Assembly: GCA_963851405.1 (NCBI GenBank)
Contig: CAWKPB010000003.1
Span: 1 to 64,000 of the forward strand
Length of the DNA stretch: 64,000 nt
Direction: 5' to 3'
From: JANPBY01 sp963851405
GTDB lineage: Bacteria; Actinomycetota; Actinomycetes; DATJPE01
Positions 49,047 to 57,775 of this stretch are shown piece after piece. The translations under genes and the position numbers were made by a program. The notes beneath the pieces are model-generated. The model ran no database searches and had not been told where the DNA came from. It worked only from the letters and a program-made list of their open reading frames with translations. Every line of letters begins with the position of its first letter. The stretch's first letter is position 1.

Positions 49047-49870
49047 ACGGCTCGAGCGTTGACCGGCAGGGATTCGACATCGATCCAACTCGTCTCGTCT
49101 TCGTGGCTGGGCTGCACCGCAGCGGTACGACGCCGTTGGCGAGGGTGCTGGGCTCCCATCCTGAGGTGAGCGGGTTTGCCGGGACGTCGGCCAAGGAAGA
49201 CGAGGGGCAGCACCTGCAGACCGTCTATCCCCCCGCCCGAACCTACGGGGGGGCGGGCCGGTTCGCCTCCGACCCGCGATCCCACCTGACGGAGGACTCA
49301 CCGCTGGTCACGGCGGCCAACGCCGACCGACTGCTCGCGGCCTGGACGCCCCATTGGGACCTGTCGAAACCACTGCTCGTGGAGAAGTCGCCGCCCAATC
49401 TCGTCATGACCCGGATGCTGCAGGGCCTGTTTCCCGGCTGCCGGTTCGTCGTCATCGTTCGCCACCCGGTCGTGGTCGCCCTATCGACGCACAAGTGGGT
49501 GCGTCGGCGCCGCTTGACGACGCCATTCACTCATTGGTTTCAGGCCCACGATCTCTTCGACGCTGACTCCGCCAGCTTGCGGCAGGTGCACGTAGTCAAG
49601 TACGAGCAGCTCTTGGCCCAACCAGCGGTTGAGCTAGCTGCACTCAGTTCCTTTCTCGATCTCGGCACCCCGTTGGCGGCAGAGACCCTCGAAGGCGGAA
49701 GGAGCAGCAGCTACGCGGCTCGTTGGGATTCGCTGGCCCGCGATCCGATGCCGTGGCGGAGGTGGGAGCGGGCGTCTCTGATCCGTCGCTTCGCGACTCG
49801 AGCCGAGCACTTCGGCTACGACCTTGAACGCCTCGACCGGGTCGGCCCTTGGCCACCAGTGGGGAACTGA
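49043..49870 (+). CDS. PAPS-dependent sulfotransferase 4
   Basis: 275 residues. LVFVAGLHRSGTTPLARVLGSHPEVSGF (residues 18-45) is the PAPS loop of the Sulfotransfer_3 type. LLVEKSPPNLVMTRMLQGLFP and FVVIVRHPVVVALSTHKW form the 3'-phosphate site with RHP instead of RDP, a usual variant. VVKYEQLLAQPAVEL and a C-terminal helical part follow. Last gene of the 45671-49870 operon. Confidence 0.88.
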   Translation: MNGSSVDRQGFDIDPTRLVFVAGLHRSGTTPLARVLGSHPEVSGFAGTSAKEDEGQHLQTVYPPARTYGGAGRFASDPRSHLTEDSPLVTAANADRLLAAWTPHWDLSKPLLVEKSPPNLVMTRMLQGLFPGCRFVVIVRHPVVVALSTHKWVRRRRLTTPFTHWFQAHDLFDADSASLRQVHVVKYEQLLAQPAVELAALSSFLDLGTPLAAETLEGGRSSSYAARWDSLARDPMPWRRWERASLIRRFATRAEHFGYDLERLDRVGPWPPVGN

Positions 49871-50080
49871 TCGCCCAGTCGGACCCCCGGCCATACACAG
49901 CGTCACAGCTGATGGCTCAGCGTGAGCCTTGGGGTCGAAATATGGGGCCAGTACACGAAATTCGCTGATCCTGGCGGCCCCCCGGTGTTTCCATGGCAGC
50001 GCGGCCGAGGCAGGATGAGGTGGCAGGGCAGCGCCCAAGGGGGCCGCGGTCGTGTACGGGACCGACGAGGGGATTTCTTC

Positions 50081-52567
50081 ATGCAGGTTCGATCGCGCCG
50101 AGCGTTCGTCCGCCCGATCGCCTCGTTGGCGACCGCGGTCTTGGCGATGGGCCTGCTCGTCGCTGGCACCTCCCCGGCAAAGGCCCAACTGGTGGCTCAA
50201 GCGGCCATCGTCAGTGACAACCCGGCGGGCTTCACGCCGAACATCTTGGATGGCAGGGTCAACACTTTCGCCCAGGTAGGCGGCCAGATCATCGCCGGCG
50301 GGAGCTTCACCCAGGTCCAGGCCTCGAGTGGCGGCCCTACTCTCGCGCGCAACAACCTGATCGCCTTTGACGCCAATACCGGCGCAGTGTCCGCGACGTT
50401 CGCGCCCATGGTGGCCGGTGAGGTGTACGACGTGGAGCCGGCCGGCGACGGCACCTCGGTCTACGTGGTCGGCTCGTTCACCCAGGTCAACGGAACGACG
50501 ACCAGCCGGTTGACTCGATTGAACGTGTCCAACGGCCAAAAGGTCGCCGGATTCAACCCGCCGGCCTTCAACGGAACCGTGAAGAACGTCGACCTCGTGG
50601 GCGGCCAGCTTCTGCTCGGGGGCACGTTCTCGTCCGTCGGAGGCCAAAGCCGAAGCCGCCTCGCATCCTTGGATCCAGGGAGCGGCGTGCTGACCGCGTT
50701 CTTGGACCTCGCAGTATCCGGGACCAACCACGGTGGGGGGACCCAGGTCCTGAAGATGGAGGTCGCTCCCGATGGCCAGCGGCTGGTCATCATCGGCAAC
50801 TTCACCGCCGTTGAAGGACTGGAACGCCTGCAGATCGCGATGATCGACCTCACCGGTGGGTCTGCGACGTTGACCTCGTGGGCCACCGGCTTCTACACAG
50901 ACAGCTGCAACAGCCGATTCAACACCTACCTGCGCGACCTCGACTTCGCTCCTGACGGCAGTTACTTCGTGGTGAGCACGACGGGCGCCTACCGAGGGGC
51001 GGACTCGCCCTGCGATGTGATCACGCGTTGGGAGACCGCCGCTACCGGCCCCGGGCAGGAGGCGACCTGGCGCGACTACACCGGTGGTGACACGACGTAC
51101 GCCGTTGCCGTCACCGCAGCCGCGGTCTACGTCGGTGGGCACATGCGCTGGATGAACAACCCCTACGCCGGTGACCAGGTCGGACCTGGTGCGGTTGCGC
51201 GCGAGGGCATCGCTGCCCTTGACCCGGTGAATGGGTTGCCGCTGTCCTGGGACCCCGGCCGAGCGCGGGGCGTCGGTGTCTTCGACATGCTGGCCACCTC
51301 GAGCGGCCTGTGGGTGGGGAGCGACACCGACCGGATCGGTGGCGAGACCCACCGCAAGATCGCCTTCTTCCCGCTTGCTGGCGGGACCGCACCCCCTCCG
51401 CAGATCTCAGGCACGCTTCCCACCGACGTCTACCTGGTGGGCGGAGCCGCCGGTGCCGCCGACCCCGGTGTCCTCTACCGCGTTAACGCAGGTGGTCCGG
51501 CTCTTCAGTCGGCCGATGACGGGCCGGACTGGGAAGCGGACACCGGATCAACCTCTCCATACCGCAACTCGGGCAGCAACCAGGCCACCTGGAGCGGCAT
51601 CGGAACCGTCGATGCCTCGGTCCCCAGCCAACCCAACGACCGTGCCAACGCGTCAGTCTTCGCCAGTGAGCGCTGGGACCCGGGCAGCGACCCGGAGATG
51701 AGCTGGGCCTTCCCCGTCCCCGCGGGCACCGACGTGACCGTCCGGCTGTACCTCAGCAATCGGTGCAGCTGCACCAATGACCCGGGCGAGCGAGTGTTCG
51801 ACGTCGACGTCGAAGGGTCGTCGTTCCTCGACGGTCTCGATCTGTCGGGGCAGTTCGGGCACGAGGTCGGCGTGATGCGTTCGACCGACGTGGTCAGCGA
51901 CGGCTCGATCGACATCGACTTCACGCACGTGACCGAGAACCCCTTGGTGAACGGCATCGAACTCGTCCTTGCCGGCTCGCAAACCGGGGGCGGCTCGGGT
52001 TCCTCCGATGTCATCGCCCGGCGCTCCTTCGACGGAACCTCCGCGGGCGTGACGGTGCCGCTCGGGGCAGCCGGAGCCTGGGGTCTTGTTCGCGGCGCAT
52101 TCCTCCTCGACGAGACCCTCTACACCGGGCAGGCGGACGGGACGTTCACCCGACGCTCGTTCAACGGTTCAGCGTTCGGAGCGCCCACCGAGGTGGCGAT
52201 GTACGGCGGGTCCTTCGGCGCGGACATTCCCAACCTGACCGGGATCGCCTACGCCCAAGGCCGGATCTACTACACCTTGTTCGGCGACAGCTCGCTGTAC
52301 TGGCGCTGGTTCAGCCCGGAGAGCGAGGTTGTGGGCGCAACGCCCTTCACCGTGAGCGGCGCAGCCGCCCTCGACCCGTTGCGGGTGCAGGGGATGTTCC
52401 TCTCGGCGGGCAGTCTCTACGCGGCCGACCGAACGACTGGTGACTTGGTCCGAGTCGGTCTTTCCGGGACTTCGTTGAGTGGACCCGCCGTCACAGCGAA
52501 CAGCTCCGAGGACTGGCAGGCTCGTGGTCTCTTCCTGTCCCACGACGGGGGCCCGCCCCCCCGGTGA
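50081..52567 (+). CDS. Large secreted beta-propeller protein with malectin-like insert; frame ends in a C7 tract
   Basis: 828 residues. A Sec signal (SLATAVLAMGLLVAGTSPAKA) is followed by beta-propeller repeats (about 40-440) of the type QVGGQIIAGGSFTQV, YVVGSFTQVNG. A malectin-like carbohydrate-binding domain (about 449-630: VYLVGGAAGAADPGVLYRVNAGG, DVTVRLYLSNRCSC, NPLVNGIELVL) is inserted, and propeller repeats resume to the end. The frame closes at LSHDGGPPPR, right after seven C residues (52556-52562). Reading one frame back leads straight into the PKD protein below, so this is probably the front of one protein of about 1,200 residues. Surface display and glycan binding are inferred. Confidence 0.82.
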   Translation: MQVRSRRAFVRPIASLATAVLAMGLLVAGTSPAKAQLVAQAAIVSDNPAGFTPNILDGRVNTFAQVGGQIIAGGSFTQVQASSGGPTLARNNLIAFDANTGAVSATFAPMVAGEVYDVEPAGDGTSVYVVGSFTQVNGTTTSRLTRLNVSNGQKVAGFNPPAFNGTVKNVDLVGGQLLLGGTFSSVGGQSRSRLASLDPGSGVLTAFLDLAVSGTNHGGGTQVLKMEVAPDGQRLVIIGNFTAVEGLERLQIAMIDLTGGSATLTSWATGFYTDSCNSRFNTYLRDLDFAPDGSYFVVSTTGAYRGADSPCDVITRWETAATGPGQEATWRDYTGGDTTYAVAVTAAAVYVGGHMRWMNNPYAGDQVGPGAVAREGIAALDPVNGLPLSWDPGRARGVGVFDMLATSSGLWVGSDTDRIGGETHRKIAFFPLAGGTAPPPQISGTLPTDVYLVGGAAGAADPGVLYRVNAGGPALQSADDGPDWEADTGSTSPYRNSGSNQATWSGIGTVDASVPSQPNDRANASVFASERWDPGSDPEMSWAFPVPAGTDVTVRLYLSNRCSCTNDPGERVFDVDVEGSSFLDGLDLSGQFGHEVGVMRSTDVVSDGSIDIDFTHVTENPLVNGIELVLAGSQTGGGSGSSDVIARRSFDGTSAGVTVPLGAAGAWGLVRGAFLLDETLYTGQADGTFTRRSFNGSAFGAPTEVAMYGGSFGADIPNLTGIAYAQGRIYYTLFGDSSLYWRWFSPESEVVGATPFTVSGAAALDPLRVQGMFLSAGSLYAADRTTGDLVRVGLSGTSLSGPAVTANSSEDWQARGLFLSHDGGPPPR
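52556..52562 (+). repeat. C7 homopolymer tract at a frame break
   Basis: Seven C residues in the Gly/Pro linker between the propeller and PKD reading frames. Eight C, or a -1 slip, would fuse them as GGPPPPVNQPPTAR. It could be a sequencing error, a decay mutation, or a phase-variable tract. Confidence 0.75.
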
Positions 52568-53712
52568 ACCAGCCACCCACCGCACGAGCGTCGGTGACGT
52601 GCACAGATCTGACCTGCGCGTTCTCCTCCGCGGGAAGTAGTGATCCCGAGGGCGGCGCACTGAGCTACCTGTGGGACTTCGGTGACGGCAACACCAGTTC
52701 GGGGGCCAACCCCTCGCATGCCTACGCCGCTGCGGGGGCCACGACCGCGACGCTGACGGTGACGGACGTGGGCGGGCTCACCGACAGCGACACCGCGCAG
52801 GCCACCCCGACGAATCCGCCACCCGGAAACCAGGATCCGGTAGCCGCGTTTACGTACAGCTGCCTGCTGTTGGTCTGCGAGTTCGACGCAACCTCAAGCA
52901 GTGACCCGGAGGATGGCGCCGTTGCCTCTTATGCGTGGGCTTATGAAGGTGGCGGCAGTGACACGGAGCCGACTCCCTCGCACGGCTTCCCGTCAACCGG
53001 GACCTATGACGTGACCCTGACCGTGTCGGACAGCGACGGTGCGACCGATTCACTCACCCGCTCGGTTTCAGTGTCGGTGCCGACGGGTTCCGACATCTCC
53101 TTCCGCGGGTCCGCAACCGACGCCGGTAACGTCACGAGCGCCGACGTCCCGACGCCGAGCGGTGCGCAGCCCGGGGACGCTCTGCTGTTGTTCGTCACGA
53201 GCAACAAGGGGCTGAGCCCGACCGGTGCTCCAGCTGGTTGGACCTTGGTGGGCGACCAAACCGACGGGAGCGACCTACGCACGACGCTCTATCAAAGGAG
53301 CGCTCCGACGGGTTCGAACCTCGGCCAGGTCAGTTGGCCGGCCCGCACCAAGACCAACCTGACCGTTCTGGCCTACGCGGGCGCATCCTCAGATCCCACG
53401 AACGTCGAGTCCGGCGCTAAGACCACCGGCTCGTCCGGCAACTACCCGGCACCGAACGCTTCCGTAGGCACGGAGGGGTCCTGGGTCATCTCGTTCTGGT
53501 CGCTCAAGGTGTCTGGGACGGTGCCCGCGTGGACACCGCCCGCCAACACCACGGCACGGGCCAGTGACGCCGGTTCGGGGGGCGGGCTGGTTTCTGGCTT
53601 CGCGGTCGATCAGGGTCCGGTTGCCACGGGGTCGTACGCAGGGAAGACGGCGACCGCTTCGGCCACGACCGCGAAGGCCACGGGGTGGACCGTGGTCCTG
53701 GAGCCGGCCTGA
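52564..53712 (+). CDS. PKD-domain C-terminal part of the propeller protein
   Basis: 382 residues without a signal peptide. It begins in the interdomain linker VNQPPTARASVTC and holds two PKD domains (about 5-85 with LSYLWDFGDGNTSSG, and 94-170 with VASYAWAYEGGG and TYDVTLTVSDSDG). A beta-sandwich module follows (about 178-382: ISFRGSATDAGNVTSADVPTPSGAQPGDALLLFV). This is the usual C-terminal module of actinobacterial PKD surface proteins. The GTGA overlap with the previous stop looks like coupling, but a secreted protein starting in mid-linker is improbable. I regard it as the displaced tail of the 50081 gene. Confidence 0.78.
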   Translation: MNQPPTARASVTCTDLTCAFSSAGSSDPEGGALSYLWDFGDGNTSSGANPSHAYAAAGATTATLTVTDVGGLTDSDTAQATPTNPPPGNQDPVAAFTYSCLLLVCEFDATSSSDPEDGAVASYAWAYEGGGSDTEPTPSHGFPSTGTYDVTLTVSDSDGATDSLTRSVSVSVPTGSDISFRGSATDAGNVTSADVPTPSGAQPGDALLLFVTSNKGLSPTGAPAGWTLVGDQTDGSDLRTTLYQRSAPTGSNLGQVSWPARTKTNLTVLAYAGASSDPTNVESGAKTTGSSGNYPAPNASVGTEGSWVISFWSLKVSGTVPAWTPPANTTARASDAGSGGGLVSGFAVDQGPVATGSYAGKTATASATTAKATGWTVVLEPA

Positions 53713-53729
53713 TCCGGCGGAGTCCGGCC

Positions 53730-54734
53730 ATGCGAGTGTGCTATCACATCGAGACGCACAGCCACCTCGAACAGGTTGAGCGGCTGGTCCGGCTGATCCA
53801 CGCGGAAGCCCCTGATTCGCAGGTCGTGGTGAGCCACGACGTGCGGGCAGTCCCTCTGTCTCGCGAGCTTGGGGATCTGCCGAGGGTCACGGTTCGTCGC
53901 GACGTGGGTGGGTACGGCGATCTGCGGCACGTGTCGCGCTGGCTGGACACGGCCCAATGGCTGACTGATCGCGGGGAGTCCTTCGGTTGGTTGGTCAACC
54001 TCAGTGGTCAGTGCTATCCGTTGCGGCCCCTGGCCCACATCGAAGCGGATCTGGATGCCGCCACGGTGGGTGGCACCGATGCGTTCATCGAAAGTTTCGT
54101 CGTCCACTCGGCGGAGTCTCGGTGGCCCGCCCGCCTGGCCCGCGATCGCTATTCCTTCCGGCACCGTCGGCTCGGCCCCCCACGTCCGGGCCGGACTCGC
54201 ACGGCCCGGTGGGTCAGCGCCGTCTCGCATGCGCAACCGCTGGTCCGGTATGGATCGGCGACGGGTCCGACCCTGGGGCTCCGGCGACCGCTGCCCCCGG
54301 AACTGCGCCAGGGGCGGCTGCGGGGCGGGTCGTTCTTCGGCGCCTTCGGTCCGCGTGCGGTCGGCAGGCTGTTGCGGACCGCGCGGGACCGCCCCCAGCT
54401 GATGGCCTGGTTCGCCGGTTCCGTCAGCCCAGCGGAGGTGTTCTTTCAGACGGTGCTTGAGGAGTTCGGCGACCTCAACCTCGTCAGGAACAATCGACGT
54501 TTTGCCGATTTCAGCCGGGCCTTGGGCAACCATCCGGCCGTACTCGACGAGACCGCCGTCCGACAAGCGCTTGGCCGGGACGCGGATTTCGCGCGGAAGT
54601 TCGACGAGGACTCCCACCCCGGGCTGTTGGCGCTCGTGGATGAGTCCCGGGCGAGCCAGCTCATCGCGGAACGCGATCGTCCGATGACACGCAGTGACGC
54701 GGGCCTCGCCCGAACGGACGCTCTTGTGCCGTGA
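53730..54734 (+). CDS. GT14-like (core-2/I-branching type) glycosyltransferase
   Basis: 334 residues. CYHIETHSHLEQVERLVRLIHAEAPDSQVVVSHD at the start, WLVNLSGQCYPLRPLAHIEADLD (family motif LSGxxYPL, about 93-104) and a later GSFFGAFGPRAVGRLL and SPAEVFFQTVLEE (SPxExFFQT) fit the bacterial branch of the GT14/DUF peptide-O-xylosyltransferase family. No membrane segment is visible. It may add branches to the polysaccharide or glycosylate the secreted propeller proteins that flank it. Confidence 0.82.
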   Translation: MRVCYHIETHSHLEQVERLVRLIHAEAPDSQVVVSHDVRAVPLSRELGDLPRVTVRRDVGGYGDLRHVSRWLDTAQWLTDRGESFGWLVNLSGQCYPLRPLAHIEADLDAATVGGTDAFIESFVVHSAESRWPARLARDRYSFRHRRLGPPRPGRTRTARWVSAVSHAQPLVRYGSATGPTLGLRRPLPPELRQGRLRGGSFFGAFGPRAVGRLLRTARDRPQLMAWFAGSVSPAEVFFQTVLEEFGDLNLVRNNRRFADFSRALGNHPAVLDETAVRQALGRDADFARKFDEDSHPGLLALVDESRASQLIAERDRPMTRSDAGLARTDALVP

Positions 54735-54853
54735 ACGTGCGGATGTCGGGTCTGCATGGTGCCTCAATCGCCGGGCACCGTCGACAATTGCGTCCAACCC
54801 GAACGAGCCCCACGTCAGGCGTGCCGCGGGTCGACTCGCAAGGACGGGCCGTG

Positions 54854-56839
54854 ATGCATAGCGCCACCTACGCCGACTCAACCTCTCGGCGTCCGCGCCG
54901 CTTCCTCGCCGCGTCGGCCGCAGCCGTGGCCGTGGCTGGGTCCATGACCCTGGCGGTGCCGGCCGTGCAGGCCCAAGGTGATACGACGGTGGCGCACACC
55001 AACCTGGTCTCGGCCGACCCGGCCAACTTCACGCCGTTCGTGAGGGACGGGATCGTCGAGTCGGTGGTGGAAGTCGGCAACCAGATCGTCATCGGTGGCA
55101 CGTTCACGAGGATCGTCAAGGGCGGCACGACGTACACCCGCACCGGCTTGGCCGCGTTCGACACCATGTCGGGTGCGGTGTCGACCGCCTTTGCGCCAAC
55201 GCTGGACGGCGAAGTCACCTCGCTGGACGTGTCCGCGGACGGTCAGTCCGTGTATGTCGGCGGCGCCTTCCGGACGGTCAATGGAGTGACCCGCAAGAAG
55301 GTCGCTTTGGTCAAGGTCTCGGACGGTTCGGTGGTGACCGCATTCAAGGCCAGGGGCGTGTCGGCGAAGGTGAACGACCTCCGGCGCGTGGGGAGCACGC
55401 TGTGGATCGCTGGCCAATTCGCCAAGGTGACGAAGCAGCCGCGCCGCGCCCTAGCCACTTTGGACGCAGCGACCGGCGTCCTGACCGACCAATCGACCGT
55501 CGTGTTCGCAGGCCTGCACAACGGGGGCAAGACCGCGATCCGTGAAATCGCAGTCACGCCGGCCGCAGACAAGTTGATCGCTGTCGGGAACTTCACGACG
55601 GTGGCTGGCCTACCGCGCGACCAAGCAGTGTTGCTCAACATCGGAGGGGCGTCCGCCTCAGTCTCGGGCTGGCAAACCAACTTCTTCACGTCCTCCTGCT
55701 CCAACGGTTTCGACACCTTCATGCGGGACGTGGCTATCTCGCCGGACGGGCGCTATGCGGTCTTCGTGACGACCGGCGCGTATCGCGCCAACACCTCCTG
55801 CGACACGATGTCTCGCTTCGAGATCACCGGCTCATCGGCGGGGCTCGCGCCAACTTGGATCAATATGACGGGCGGCGACACGACGACGGCTGTGACCATC
55901 GCTGGCCCCGTGATCTACGTCGGTGGCCACTTCCGATGGGTCAACAACCCCTCGGCAGCTGACAAGCCCGGACAGGGTGCGATCGAGCGCACCGGGTTGG
56001 CTGCGCTCAATCCCGAGAACGGCATGCCCTATGAATGGAATCCGACCCGAGAGCGTGGCTACGGGGTCTACGACTTCTTGGTCACCTCGCAAGGGTTGTG
56101 GGTCGGGTCGGACACCAACACCCTCGGGGGCGAGTTCCGCCCACGAATCGGCTTCTTCCCGCTTGTGGGCGGTTCGGCCGTCCCCGAAGTTCAGCTCGGG
56201 TCACTCCCGGGCGACGTGTTGGCGGTCAGCCCCGGGGCGACCTCCGACAACACGGTGACCACCACCGCGACCAACGGGGTCGGTGCGCCAGGGGCGACAA
56301 CATCGATGACCACGAGCGACTCGTGGGAGAACGCGCGCGGCAGCATGATCGTGGGATCGACGTTGTACACCGCGTGGTCGGATCGGGGTCTGTACGCCAC
56401 TCCGATCAGCGGTAACACACTCGGCGCGCGAAGCCTGGTGGGAGTCAACGCCGGCCCCACGTGCACGTCCTCGAGCGGGACCTGCGCCAACGCCTTCGCC
56501 ATTGATGCTCCCTTGGTCACCGGGATGTTCTACGACTCAGGCCGGATGTACTACACGTTGTCGGGTAGCACGGCTCTGTACTACCGCTACTTCGTACCCG
56601 GGTCCGGATACGTCGGCGGAGCGAGGTTCAGTGCGACCGGATCGGTGACCGCGTTGAACCCCGCGCGCGTGCGCGGCATGTTCCTGTCGGACGGAGCGCT
56701 GTACTTGGCCGACTCGAGTAACGGCCGGCTCTACTCGATCGGGTTCAACGCCGGCGTCGTCAACGGCTCGGCGAGTCAGGTCGACGCCACGCGCGACTGG
56801 CGCGCCCGGGGGCTCTCAATCCGCGTCGCGGCCGGCTGA
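54854..56839 (+). CDS. Secreted beta-propeller protein, paralogue of the 50081 protein
   Basis: 661 residues with a long Arg-rich Sec signal (RRPRRFLAASAAAVAVAGSMTLAVPAVQA). Repeats VGNQIVIGGTFTRIV, SVYVGGAFRTVNG, LIAVGNFTTVAG and IYVGGHFRWVNNP correspond block by block to the 50081 protein (for example FFTSSCSNGFDTFMRDVAISPDGRY). It lacks the malectin insert and PKD tail. Cys pairs fall at the same places. ATG 54854 is preferred because it starts a proper signal; GTG 54731 overlaps the GT14 gene. Probably cell-surface or matrix associated. Confidence 0.82.
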   Translation: MHSATYADSTSRRPRRFLAASAAAVAVAGSMTLAVPAVQAQGDTTVAHTNLVSADPANFTPFVRDGIVESVVEVGNQIVIGGTFTRIVKGGTTYTRTGLAAFDTMSGAVSTAFAPTLDGEVTSLDVSADGQSVYVGGAFRTVNGVTRKKVALVKVSDGSVVTAFKARGVSAKVNDLRRVGSTLWIAGQFAKVTKQPRRALATLDAATGVLTDQSTVVFAGLHNGGKTAIREIAVTPAADKLIAVGNFTTVAGLPRDQAVLLNIGGASASVSGWQTNFFTSSCSNGFDTFMRDVAISPDGRYAVFVTTGAYRANTSCDTMSRFEITGSSAGLAPTWINMTGGDTTTAVTIAGPVIYVGGHFRWVNNPSAADKPGQGAIERTGLAALNPENGMPYEWNPTRERGYGVYDFLVTSQGLWVGSDTNTLGGEFRPRIGFFPLVGGSAVPEVQLGSLPGDVLAVSPGATSDNTVTTTATNGVGAPGATTSMTTSDSWENARGSMIVGSTLYTAWSDRGLYATPISGNTLGARSLVGVNAGPTCTSSSGTCANAFAIDAPLVTGMFYDSGRMYYTLSGSTALYYRYFVPGSGYVGGARFSATGSVTALNPARVRGMFLSDGALYLADSSNGRLYSIGFNAGVVNGSASQVDATRDWRARGLSIRVAAG

Positions 56840-56972
56840 CCAGCCTCGCCTGGCACTCCGCCACGCTCGCGCGGGTGGGGTTTCGCGGCGGGGGCAGAGC
56901 GAGAGCGCCCAGCCGAGCCATACGAGCGGCGCGGCGGGCACGGCCACGTCTTCAGTGAGGTCGTCGTCCCGG

Positions 56973-56978
56973 CATGAT
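56973..56978 (+). promoter_or_regulatory. Leaderless-type -10 box of cysQ
   Basis: CATGAT, 6 nt before ATG 56985. The gap is GGGGGG, which is too close to serve as a Shine-Dalgarno. Confidence 0.45.
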
Positions 56979-56984
56979 GGGGGG

Positions 56985-57761
56985 ATGACCTCCTCCATCG
57001 AAGCGACCCTCGACGACCACGCGTTGGCAGCCGCCCTGGCGGAAGAAGCGGGCCGCCGGCTGCTCACCATTCGGGCCCAGGGACTCGAGGGCGCTGAATT
57101 GAAGGCGGCCGGCGACCAAGGCTCGCACGACTTCCTCATGGCCGAGTTGGCCAGGGTGCGCCCCCAAGACGCGGTGCTCTCCGAAGAAGGCAAGGACGAT
57201 CAGATCCGGCTGGGCGCGAAACGCGTCTGGATCGTGGATCCGCTCGACGGCACCCGCGAGTTCTCCGAGCTCGATCGGGAGGACTGGGCCGTCCACGTGG
57301 CCCTGTGGGAGGGCGGCGAACTCGTAGCGGGGGCGGTTGGTCTTCCGGCGCAGGGCGAGGTGCTGTCCACCGGCCGTCCACCCACCCCTGCCCCTCGGGC
57401 CGCTGACGCGCCGCTGCGCGTCGCGGCTAGCCGGTCGAGACCCCCCGAGTGGCTGGCGACGTTGACCGCCCAGCTGGGCGGCGAACTGGTCCCCATGGGT
57501 TCGGCTGGCGCCAAGACGGCAGCCGTACTTCAGGGCAAGGTCGACGCCTACGTTCATGGCGGCGGCCAGTACGAATGGGACTCGGCGGCCCCCGTGGCCG
57601 TCGCCCGTTCCGGTGGTTTCTGGGCGACTCGCGTCGACGGCTCACCGCTGGTCTACAACCAGCCGAATCCCTGGCTTCCCGACCTGGTGGTAGGACATCC
57701 GCAAATTGCTGGGACACTAATGGCTGCCCTGCAAGCGGTCGGAGACCGCGGCGACACCTAG
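56985..57761 (+). CDS. cysQ: 3'(2'),5'-bisphosphate nucleotidase (PAP phosphatase)
   Basis: 258 residues of the inositol-monophosphatase superfamily. Metal-site motifs are VLSEEGKDD (Glu), RVWIVDPLDGTREFSELDREDWAVHVAL (DPLDGT) and the C-terminal YEWDSAAPVAVARSGG (WD). It hydrolyses PAP, the inhibitory by-product of every sulfotransferase reaction, to AMP. Placed between the sulfotransferase-rich island and the PAPS-making cysDN genes, it fits PAP clearance directly. Inositol phosphatase activity is an alternative. Confidence 0.9.
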   Translation: MTSSIEATLDDHALAAALAEEAGRRLLTIRAQGLEGAELKAAGDQGSHDFLMAELARVRPQDAVLSEEGKDDQIRLGAKRVWIVDPLDGTREFSELDREDWAVHVALWEGGELVAGAVGLPAQGEVLSTGRPPTPAPRAADAPLRVAASRSRPPEWLATLTAQLGGELVPMGSAGAKTAAVLQGKVDAYVHGGGQYEWDSAAPVAVARSGGFWATRVDGSPLVYNQPNPWLPDLVVGHPQIAGTLMAALQAVGDRGDT

Positions 57762-57775
57762 GAGAGCCCTGCCCG

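Noticed and set aside
49634..51352. A 572-codon minus-strand frame
   Set aside because: It lies opposite the strongly supported sulfotransferase 4 and propeller genes and has no recognisable motif.
52564..53712. Independent translationally coupled PKD protein
   Set aside because: It begins in a linker, has no signal peptide, and continues the upstream protein after a one-base correction in a C7 run. A separate intracellular PKD protein makes little sense.
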